Assembly (NCBI GenBank): GCA_017452215.1
Contig: JAFTMU010000397.1
Location: forward strand, 1 to 6,469
Direction: 5' to 3'
DNA length: 6,469 nt
DNA from: Clostridia bacterium
GTDB lineage: Bacteria > Bacillota > Clostridia > Oscillospirales > CAG-272
Below are positions 1 through 4,674 of this stretch, piece by piece. The translations under genes were made by a program, and so were the position numbers. Each line of letters opens with the position of its first letter. The first letter of the stretch is position 1. The notes beneath the pieces are model-generated. The model saw nothing but the letters and a program-made list of their open reading frames with translations, searched no databases and was not told where the DNA came from.

Positions 1-656
1 CCTCCTCGGTGACACAAGACCCTCTAGTGCTTGTATTGCACACACATGCAAGCGAAGGATATTTGCCCGAGGGGACAAAATACGTGGAGGGGAATATCGG
101 TGACGCTACTTATTCCAAGGATGGAAGCAAAACCGTGCTGGCGGTAGGGAAGGTGCTTTGCGACACCTTAAATCAAAAAGGCATCACCGCCATTCACTGT
201 ACGGTGATGCATGATGAGGAAGGCTTGCAGGGATCCTATGAAAGATCACTACACAGCATCCGTTTCTTTTTGGAACATTATCCGTCCATCCGCTACGTGA
301 TCGATCTGCACCGAGACGCCGTGATCAATAAAGACGGAGAATACCTCAAAAGCGTGGGCAAGGTCAATGGGGCAGAGGTGGCGCAGGTCATGGCGGTTGT
401 GGGCAGCGACGGGGGAGGCAGCGAATGTCCCAATTGGGAAGGGAACTTAGCCCTTGCCTTACAGCTGGGAGAACTCTTGAATCGGGATGGGGCACGCATT
501 TTTCGTCCGCTTTCCTTGCGGAATTCTACCTATAATCAAGAGCTCGCTCCTTACTCATTGCTTTTGGAGATCGGCACGGGAGGCAACTCCCCGGAGGAGG
601 CAAAGCGTGCGGCTGTCTTGGTTGGGGAGGCATTGGCTCGTCTGATCTATCCTTAA
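1..656 (+). CDS. spoIIP: SpoIIP-family sporulation peptidoglycan hydrolase, C-terminal part (5' truncated by window edge)
   Basis: SpoIIP is a membrane-anchored amidase/endopeptidase that works with SpoIID and SpoIIM to degrade septal peptidoglycan during forespore engulfment. The reading frame is open from base 3, and a GTG at base 9 is probably internal, because the catalytic domain normally follows an N-terminal membrane anchor and linker that are absent here. Counting that GTG codon as residue 1, the family landmarks appear in order: HTHASE at 11-16 (metal-binding His and acidic residue), YVIDLHRDA at 96-104, the PNWEGNLALAL segment at 141-151, LRNSTYNQELAP at 170-181, and LLLEIGTGGNS at 185-194 near the C-terminus. 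About 215 residues are visible; the family usually runs to 300-400. The TAA stop at 654-656 overlaps the stop of the convergent small membrane-protein gene. The family call is firm; the true start cannot be seen. Confidence 0.9.
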   Translation, partial: SSVTQDPLVLVLHTHASEGYLPEGTKYVEGNIGDATYSKDGSKTVLAVGKVLCDTLNQKGITAIHCTVMHDEEGLQGSYERSLHSIRFFLEHYPSIRYVIDLHRDAVINKDGEYLKSVGKVNGAEVAQVMAVVGSDGGGSECPNWEGNLALALQLGELLNRDGARIFRPLSLRNSTYNQELAPYSLLLEIGTGGNSPEEAKRAAVLVGEALARLIYP

Positions 657-973
657 CGGCGGCGCAGACAAACGATTTCCACTACCAACAAAAGGGAGGA
701 GATCACAAGACCTGCGGCAAGGCTCAAGCCCCCGCATTCCATAGCGCCGATGATGCCAATCAAGCCCACCAGACAAAGGGCAACGGCGCCCGTGCGTACC
801 AAACGGATCACACGTGCTTCGGCGAAAAAAGAGATTAAAGCGGCAAGGAGGGCAAGGAGCCCGTCAGCCGCTTTTTTCCATTTTGCGGCAGAGCGTTTCT
901 TTCCTAAGAAATAAAGATCAAAAATATCGTTATTGGAATTATATGCGCTTTCGTTTTGCAAATATCTGTTCAT
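653..973 (-). CDS. Small hypothetical multi-pass membrane protein (106 aa)
   Basis: I do not recognise this protein. I chose the ATG at 971-973 because a GGAGG ribosome-binding site lies 6 nt upstream (plus-strand CCTCC at 980-984) and a full-consensus promoter lies just beyond. A longer 141-residue reading would place the promoter inside the gene. The product has a polar, Asn-rich start (residues 1-24), a basic stretch (KKRSAAKWKK, 25-34), then three hydrophobic segments at about 38-51, 62-78 and 83-103, ending in LRRR. Under the positive-inside rule the basic stretch and the Arg-rich tail would both be cytoplasmic; that fits two crossings, with the first segment perhaps lying at the membrane surface, better than three. 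The gene is divergent from the HTH/S24 repressor and convergent with spoIIP, sharing a TTAA that supplies both stop codons. It could be a target of the neighbouring repressor, but only position supports that. Confidence 0.72.
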   Translation of the reverse strand: MNRYLQNESAYNSNNDIFDLYFLGKKRSAAKWKKAADGLLALLAALISFFAEARVIRLVRTGAVALCLVGLIGIIGAMECGGLSLAAGLVISSLLLVVEIVCLRRR

Positions 974-979
974 ATTGAA

Positions 980-984
980 CCTCC
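980..984 (-). promoter_or_regulatory. Shine-Dalgarno site that fixes the start of the 106-aa gene
   Basis: On the minus strand GGAGG is followed by six bases (TTCAAT) and then ATG. No comparable site precedes the upstream in-frame ATG of the longer reading, so this site decides the start. It overlaps the first of two tandem CCAAAAAT repeats (plus strand 983-990 and 991-998). Confidence 0.75.
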
Positions 985-1015
985 AAAAATCCAAAAATGG
1001 AATTTCTACGATGCC

Positions 1016-1044
1016 ATTATAGCAGATAAAAAACCATTTGTCAA
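1016..1044 (-). promoter_or_regulatory. Full-consensus SigA-type promoter for the 106-aa membrane-protein gene
   Basis: Reading the minus strand, TTGACA (1039-1044) is followed by a 17-bp spacer and TATAAT (1016-1021), with TG one base before the -10 (extended -10). Both hexamers match consensus at every base. The start point would fall near base 1009, giving a leader of about 36 nt before the ATG at 973. Such a strong core promoter beside a repressor gene suggests the unit may be held down by a regulator. Confidence 0.82.
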
Positions 1045-1085
1045 TACCTTTTTTCCAAAAAAAGAAAAATTTTTTCAAAAAACTA

Positions 1086-1114
1086 TTTACAAAAGAGGGA
1101 AGGTGTGATATAAT
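1086..1114 (+). promoter_or_regulatory. SigA-type promoter of the repressor-radC operon
   Basis: TTTACA (1086-1091), a 17-bp spacer and TATAAT (1109-1114) with an extended -10 TG at 1106-1107. The predicted start is near base 1121, leaving a short leader with AAGGAGGGG (1132-1140) 3 bases before the repressor ATG at 1144. The bases TTTACAAAAGAGGG (1086-1099) recur exactly in the MFS-gene promoter. Confidence 0.82.
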
Positions 1115-1123
1115 GATACCACA
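1104..1123. promoter_or_regulatory. Candidate operator (imperfect inverted repeat over the -10)
   Basis: TGTGATA, six bases, TACCACA: the 7-bp arms match at 6 of 7 positions and straddle the -10 and predicted transcription start of the repressor gene. That is where an autorepressor of the LexA/CI type would bind. The assignment rests on symmetry and position only; I saw no second copy at the divergent promoter. Confidence 0.3.
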
Positions 1124-1143
1124 ACAGGAAAAAGGAGGGGCTT

Positions 1144-1977
1144 ATGGAATCCTATTTGGATAGAATCAAGCAACTGAAAAACGAAAAAAAGATCACCAAC
1201 GATCAGCTCTCCGAGCGTTCGGGAATCCCTCTGGGGACCCTGAGTAAGATCTTGGCAGGCATGAGTGATTCGCCTAAGCTTTCCAATATCGTTGCCCTGT
1301 GCAGTGCCTTGGATTGCTCTATTGAGTATGTTGTCAGCGGCACTCCGGAAAATACAAATAACTATACCTTAAATGAAACGGAAATCCGTCTCATAGAAAA
1401 TTTCCGCAGCTTGGATTCCTTTGGCAAGGAGCTTGCAGAGCTGGTCATCGATAAGGAAATGCAAAGGGGCAATGCTCTTGCCACAGGGGAGGAAAGCGCT
1501 CCTGCTTCCGCCGTGTCGAAAAAGGATCTTGTGGGAGAGAAGAGCGCTCGGGTGCTTTCCCCCGTTCGTTCTCTTGGCAGATACAGCGGCGAGACCGTGC
1601 GCTCGGGCAGAAGGTCCGTGCTCCTCTATGAGCTTCCCGTTTCTGCGGGCGTCGGTGTTTACCTGGACGAGTCCCAAGCGGAAAGCATCTCCATTCCCAA
1701 TAATGAAAAGACCGCCGATGCAGAGTATGCCTTGCGTATCAGCGGCAACAGTATGGAGCCGAAGTATCACGACGGAGATATTCTCCTTGTACAAAGCGGC
1801 GAGAGCATTGACGTTGGCGAGGCGGGGATCTTCCTGCTGGACGGCAGCGGATTTTTCAAGATCTATGCAGGCGACCGCTTGCTTTCTCTCAACCCCGATT
1901 ATGCTCCCATTCTTTTGAAGGATTTTGCCGACGTTCAGTGTAAGGGCCGTGTGGTTGGAAAGCTGAAAAGAAGATAA
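1144..1977 (+). CDS. HTH/S24-peptidase LexA/CI-like self-cleaving transcriptional repressor (277 aa)
   Basis: Predicted cytoplasmic DNA-binding repressor inactivated by RecA-stimulated or spontaneous self-cleavage, as known for LexA, phage CI and ImmR/HdiR-like proteins. Residues 5-66 form an XRE-type helix-turn-helix domain (core ITNDQLSERSGIPLGTLSKI at 17-36). Residues 75-157 are a charged, Ala/Ser-rich linker. Residues 158-277 form the S24 domain: a cleavage site Ala168-Gly169 in LPVSAGVG, catalytic Ser203 in ISGNSMEP, general-base Lys239 in GFFKIYAG, then the LLSLNPDY segment. The spacings (35 residues cleavage site to Ser, 36 Ser to Lys) closely match those of LexA, so the self-cleavage apparatus looks complete. 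The XRE domain differs from LexA's winged helix, so this is a CI/HdiR-style regulator, not canonical LexA, and I give no gene symbol. The ATG follows a strong AAGGAGG site. The RadC-like gene starts 25 bases after the stop with no terminator between them. Confidence 0.9.
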   Translation: MESYLDRIKQLKNEKKITNDQLSERSGIPLGTLSKILAGMSDSPKLSNIVALCSALDCSIEYVVSGTPENTNNYTLNETEIRLIENFRSLDSFGKELAELVIDKEMQRGNALATGEESAPASAVSKKDLVGEKSARVLSPVRSLGRYSGETVRSGRRSVLLYELPVSAGVGVYLDESQAESISIPNNEKTADAEYALRISGNSMEPKYHDGDILLVQSGESIDVGEAGIFLLDGSGFFKIYAGDRLLSLNPDYAPILLKDFADVQCKGRVVGKLKRR

Positions 1978-2002
1978 CGTTTGACTGTATCGGGAGACGA
2001 CT

Positions 2003-2818
2003 ATGACGGAAAAAAGCAACGGTGTGATCCACACCAGCCACAGGGCACGCATGCGGCAAAAATGCTTGGAGCATGACACGGCGTCCTTTGCAGATCACGA
2101 GCTTGTGGAGATGATGCTGTACTATACCATGCCCCGAGGGGATACCAACGAGCTTGCCCATAAGCTGATCGAATCCTATGGCTCCATCTCAGGATTGATG
2201 GAAGCAACGCCTGCGGAATTGATGATGCACAAGGGCGTAGGGGAACAGACAAGCAGCTTTTTCGCCCTATTGCGAGAAATGATGAGGAGATATGCCAAGG
2301 ATCTGTACGGTCAGTGGGATTGCTACGACACCGTCAGTAAGATCGGTCAGTATATCTGGACCTATTTTATCGGACTGAACTGCGAGCGGCTGTACGCTAT
2401 GTTTTTCAACGGCAAAATGAATATGTTGGATTGTGTTCTTCTGTCCGAGGGGACTGCCCAGGAGGCGAATATTTGTATTCGCAAGATTGCCGAGCTGGCA
2501 TTTCAAAAAAGGGCAGTGGCGGTTGTGCTCGCCCACAATCATCCTCACGGCTTGGCATGCCCCTCTCCGCAGGATGAGGTCATTTCCGTACAGTTGAGGG
2601 AAGCGTTGCAGATGGTGGGTGTCAAATTATTAGATCATCTGGTCGTTACCGAAACTAATTTTTACCCGATCATGAAGACGAGAAATGCGATGCCCTCCGT
2701 CATGTCCCCGTTGTATGCCAATGTTGGCGGCACAAAGCCACTCGATTACGAGCATTTTTACGATGTGGACGAGGCAACCTATCAATTTCCAAATATTTTC
2801 GATCAAAAAGAGAATTAA
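2003..2818 (+). CDS. radC: RadC-family JAB/JAMM domain protein (271 aa)
   Basis: RadC proteins combine a helix-hairpin-helix DNA-binding region with a JAB/JAMM metalloprotease-like fold. Their role is not settled; the historical DNA-repair label is doubtful. Here residues 13-40 match the family's N-terminal segment (HRARMRQKCL...DHELVEMMLY), residues 59-98 contain the HhH region (ATPAELMMHKGVGEQ at 68-82), and residues about 105-225 are the JAB domain. The JAMM metal ligands are present: His178, His180 and Asp191 in HNHPHGLACPSPQDE, with Ser188 and upstream Glu149 in LSEGT. Most RadC proteins are near 220-230 residues; this one has an extra tail of about 42 residues (230-271) rich in aromatic and acidic residues that I do not recognise. 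A modest GGGAG site (1992-1996) lies 6 bases before the ATG. The gene is probably cotranscribed with the upstream S24 repressor, which hints at damage- or mobile-element-linked control. Confidence 0.87.
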   Translation: MTEKSNGVIHTSHRARMRQKCLEHDTASFADHELVEMMLYYTMPRGDTNELAHKLIESYGSISGLMEATPAELMMHKGVGEQTSSFFALLREMMRRYAKDLYGQWDCYDTVSKIGQYIWTYFIGLNCERLYAMFFNGKMNMLDCVLLSEGTAQEANICIRKIAELAFQKRAVAVVLAHNHPHGLACPSPQDEVISVQLREALQMVGVKLLDHLVVTETNFYPIMKTRNAMPSVMSPLYANVGGTKPLDYEHFYDVDEATYQFPNIFDQKEN

Positions 2819-2862
2819 AAAAGAAAGAGCCTTGGAGAGAATGATTTCTCCAAGGTTCTTTC
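2817..2862. terminator. Shared bidirectional hairpin terminator between radC-like and eno genes
   Basis: A 16-bp stem (2823-2838 with 2847-2862, one G-T pair; core CCTTGGAGA/TCTCCAAGG) with an 8-base loop that can pair two bases further. On the minus strand it is followed by six T's (plus-strand A-run 2817-2822), a standard intrinsic terminator for eno. On the plus strand the trailing TTCTTTC is part of the stem, so termination of the radC-like transcript should be weaker. The A-run includes the last two bases of the radC-like stop codon. Confidence 0.85.
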
Positions 2863-2871
2863 CACATAATA

Positions 2872-4191
2872 TCAACCCACCGTGGCAGGCTTGCGTGCGG
2901 GAGTGCGTGGAGCTTCCTTGATCTTTTCGATCCCGTAGCGTGCACCGTGACCGAGAGAAGCTTCAATGCGCAAAAGGCGGTTGTACTTGGCAACACGCTC
3001 ACTGCGGCAGGGAGCGCCAGTTTTGATAAAGGGGGCATTGACCGAAACGCACAGATCCGAGAGCGTGGTGTCCTCGGTCTCACCGCTGCGGTGAGAGGGA
3101 ATGAACTGATATCCAAAGGATTTAGCGGTGGAGATCACGTTCAGGGTTTCCGTCAGCGAGCCGATCTGATTGGGCTTGATGAGAATAGCGTTGGCGGCGC
3201 CTTGATGAATGCCCTCCTTCAACCGCTTTTCATTTGTGACAAAAAGATCGTCCCCCACCAGCATGATCTTCTCCCCGAGTCGGTCGGTCAACTCCCGCCA
3301 ACCGTCAAAATCTCTTTGATCAAGACCGTCCTCAATAGAAAAGATGGGATATTTTTTCGAAAGAGAGACCCAATAGTCGATCAGCTCCCCTCGGGTGTAA
3401 CGTTTTCCTCTCTTGGGCATGCGGTAGTCACCGTCCTCGGAGAACCATTCGCTGGAGGCGCAATCCAAGGCGATCTTGACCCGTGCGGTATCGTATCCGC
3501 TTTCCTCAATGGCACGGCAGATCAGCTCCAAAGCCTCCTCGTCGTTGCCGAGATTCGGAGCAAAGCCCCCCTCGTCTCCCACGGTAGAGGCAAATCCCTC
3601 AGCACGCAGGATCTTTCCCAGCGTGTGATAGATCTCACAGCCGATCCGCAACCCCTCTCCAAAGGAGGAGGCGCCCACGGGAGCGATCATAAATTCCTGG
3701 ATCTCAACGTTGTTTGATGCATGCGCTCCTCCGTTGAGAATATTCATCATGGGCACGGGCAGGCGGTTGGAGCCCGCACCTCCAAGATAACGGTAGAGCG
3801 GCAGGTGGTACCAGTTGGCAGCAGCCCTTGCGGTGGCAAGAGATACCGAAAGGATCGCATTGGCGCCCAGGCGACTTTTGTTCTCTGTTCCGTCCAGATC
3901 GCAAAGAATGCGGTCTACCTCACATTGCTCCGAGGCGTTGATGCCCGAGAGAGCAGGGGAGATGATCTTTCCCACCCCCGACACAGCATCTAAAACGCCC
4001 TTTCCGCCAAAGCGTCGGCGGTTTCCGTCTCTCAATTCCACAGCCTCGTAAATTCCCGTGGAGGCTCCGGAGGGAACGCTGGCAACCCCTACGGTCCCAT
4101 CCGATAAAAATACGGTAGATTCCACGGTGGGATTTCCCCTGGAATCCAAAATTTCTCTGGCGCAGCAACGAACGATTTGCGGCTTATTCAT
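2872..4191 (-). CDS. eno: Enolase (phosphopyruvate hydratase), 439 aa
   Basis: Cytoplasmic glycolytic enzyme (EC 4.2.1.11) interconverting 2-phosphoglycerate and phosphoenolpyruvate; Mg2+-dependent, and often a component of RNA-degradation complexes. The family signature is complete: [14 protein letters not shown] (11-24), mobile loop SGASTG (41-46), Glu166 in [19 protein letters not shown] (205-214, Glu207), metal ligands Asp243 (IALDCA), Glu287 (SIEDGL) and Asp314 ([10 protein letters not shown]), catalytic Lys339 (LIKPNQIGS), His367 in [10 protein letters not shown], and Lys390 in [17 protein letters not shown]. The length fits the usual 420-440 residues. About 15 C-terminal residues ([15 protein letters not shown]) form a basic, Pro-rich extension. 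The start ATG (4189-4191) follows AAGGAAG with an 8-base gap. No good promoter lies between this start and the terminator at 4261-4284, so eno may depend on the promoter at 4419-4447 and readthrough of that terminator. Confidence 0.97.
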   Translation of the reverse strand: MNKPQIVRCCAREILDSRGNPTVESTVFLSDGTVGVASVPSGASTGIYEAVELRDGNRRRFGGKGVLDAVSGVGKIISPALSGINASEQCEVDRILCDLDGTENKSRLGANAILSVSLATARAAANWYHLPLYRYLGGAGSNRLPVPMMNILNGGAHASNNVEIQEFMIAPVGASSFGEGLRIGCEIYHTLGKILRAEGFASTVGDEGGFAPNLGNDEEALELICRAIEESGYDTARVKIALDCASSEWFSEDGDYRMPKRGKRYTRGELIDYWVSLSKKYPIFSIEDGLDQRDFDGWRELTDRLGEKIMLVGDDLFVTNEKRLKEGIHQGAANAILIKPNQIGSLTETLNVISTAKSFGYQFIPSHRSGETEDTTLSDLCVSVNAPFIKTGAPCRSERVAKYNRLLRIEASLGHGARYGIEKIKEAPRTPARKPATVG

Positions 4192-4260
4192 TGTGTAATC
4201 TTCCTTTCATGACGTTTTTTGGGTGACAGAGGTATTATTGACGCCAAAAGGGAAGAATAT

Positions 4261-4284
4261 ACAAAAAGAGGGAGCACGGCTCCC
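4261..4284 (-). terminator. Intrinsic terminator between the leader/small RNA and eno
   Basis: On the minus strand GGGAGC-CGT-GCTCCC (6-bp GC-rich stem, 3-base loop, 4270-4284) is followed directly by TCTTTTTGT (4269-4261). It lies about 70 bases upstream of the eno start codon, where it would either end an independent small RNA or act as an attenuator. Confidence 0.85.
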
Positions 4285-4413
4285 AAGGATAAAAGTTAAA
4301 AAATAAAACTGCACACCGAGCACTCTGCGATAGGATGTCATGAGATTGACACTTCACAAAGAACGATGCGGTGTGCAAAAGGGGGAACCCGACAGGCTCT
4401 TGCCCATCGGCAA
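4262..4413 (-). ncRNA. Candidate structured small RNA or eno leader (attenuator), about 150 nt
   Basis: The segment between a good promoter and a good terminator folds well on the minus strand. In order: a 5' hairpin CTTGCC-GATG-GGCAAG (4399-4414); a C-run; a long helical arm closed by TGCACACCG/CGGTGTGCA (4369-4377 with 4310-4318); an internal loop; a 7-bp helix CTTTGTG/CGCAGAG (4355-4361 with 4323-4329) with two G-U pairs; an apical hairpin TGTCA/TGACA (4347-4351 with 4336-4340); a U-rich single-stranded stretch; and the terminator. The G-U pairs would be A-C mismatches on the opposite strand, so the structure belongs to the minus strand. In addition GGTTCCC (4383-4389) can pair with GGGAGCC (4278-4284), the 5' half of the terminator, giving an antiterminator. 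I could not match it to 6S, SRP, tmRNA, T-box or fluoride-riboswitch landmarks by eye. Small RNA and leader RNA are both open. Confidence 0.6.
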
Positions 4414-4418
4414 GTAAT

Positions 4419-4447
4419 ATTATACAACATTTTCCTCGGTTTGTAAA
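4419..4447 (-). promoter_or_regulatory. SigA-type promoter for the structured RNA and possibly eno
   Basis: On the minus strand TTTACA (4442-4447), a 17-bp spacer and TATAAT (4419-4424); the predicted start is near 4412, at the base of the first RNA hairpin. The spacer begins AACCGAGGAAAA, resembling the purine-rich spacers of the two plus-strand promoters. It is the best promoter I find upstream of eno. Confidence 0.78.
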
Positions 4448-4548
4448 TATTCAAATGTGACGAAAAAAGGAAGATTTTTTTGTGAAAAAGCATATAGTAT
4501 AGAATCTATCCGCCATTTTGCTTCGTTTTTTTGTAGAAAAGATCAATG

Positions 4549-4560
4549 GACATAAATGTC
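4549..4560. repeat. Short palindrome GACAT-AA-ATGTC upstream of the MFS promoter
   Basis: Perfect 5-bp arms around two bases, centred about 50 bases upstream of the MFS -35 hexamer. It could be an activator or repressor half-site pair, but a palindrome this short also arises by chance in AT-rich DNA. Confidence 0.2.
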
Positions 4561-4604
4561 GTAGGTCGATTTGAAAAAACAAGGGGAGATTTTGCTTTTT
4601 TGCC

Positions 4605-4633
4605 TTTACAAAAGAGGGGTTTGATGTTATAAT
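4605..4633 (+). promoter_or_regulatory. SigA-type promoter of the MFS-phosphatase operon
   Basis: TTTACA (4605-4610), a 17-bp spacer and TATAAT (4628-4633) with an extended -10 TG at 4625-4626. The predicted start is near 4640, giving a leader of about 35 nt. That leader contains the palindrome TGAAATTTCA and the ribosome site AAAGGAGG (4661-4668) 6 bases before the ATG. Confidence 0.82.
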
Positions 4634-4674
4634 ATGCATTGTGAAATTTCAACGATACGGAAAGGAGGAGGCGT

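Larger units (their letters stand above)
4192..4674. other. 483-base divergent intergenic region between eno and the MFS gene
   Basis: This region holds no credible protein gene; a 62-codon minus-strand reading at 4451-4639 lacks a ribosome site and is AT-rich noise. Going right to left on the minus strand there is a promoter (4419-4447), a structured RNA (about 4413 to 4262) and a terminator (4261-4284), then about 70 bases of eno leader. Bases 4448-4604 are AT-rich with one small palindrome (4549-4560) and otherwise nothing I can name. Bases 4605-4674 carry the promoter and ribosome site of the MFS gene. Confidence 0.8.

Noticed and set aside
867..889. Inverted repeat GCCGC/GCGGC with a T-rich interior, possibly a terminator for spoIIP.
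   Set aside because: The T's are in the loop, not after the stem, and it lies inside the membrane-protein coding region.
974..1078. N-terminal extension of the 106-aa protein to 141 residues.
   Set aside because: It would translate through the consensus promoter and poly-A/T tracts, while a proper GGAGG site precedes the internal ATG.
974..1143. Classical Firmicute LexA (SOS) box of the GAAC-N4-GTTC type.
   Set aside because: No such palindrome occurs in the divergent promoter region; the single GAAC near 977 has no partner.
1369..2079. Minus-strand open frame of 236 codons across the repressor and the radC-like start.
   Set aside because: Antisense shadow of two well-supported genes, with no ribosome site or promoter.
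2947..3717. Long plus-strand open frame of 256 codons.
   Set aside because: It lies wholly antisense to eno, has no ribosome site and shows no recognisable protein; enolase motifs on the other strand are complete.
4260..4272. TACAAAAAGAGGG, similar to the 14-base promoter repeat.
   Set aside because: It is the U-tail and stem of the minus-strand terminator and is not followed by a -10 element at the right distance.
4262..4413. Fluoride (crcB) riboswitch, a class known to occur upstream of eno; the RNA contains CATGACATCCTAT, faintly like the class's 3' motif, and a GATG loop.
   Set aside because: The required GGCGATG...CGCC hairpin-loop and its pseudoknot partner are not present in the right order; the GATG here sits in a tight 4-base loop.
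4451..4639. 62-codon minus-strand reading in the eno/MFS intergenic region.
   Set aside because: Starts within the opposing promoter, has no ribosome site and is Phe/Lys-rich as expected from AT-rich noncoding DNA.
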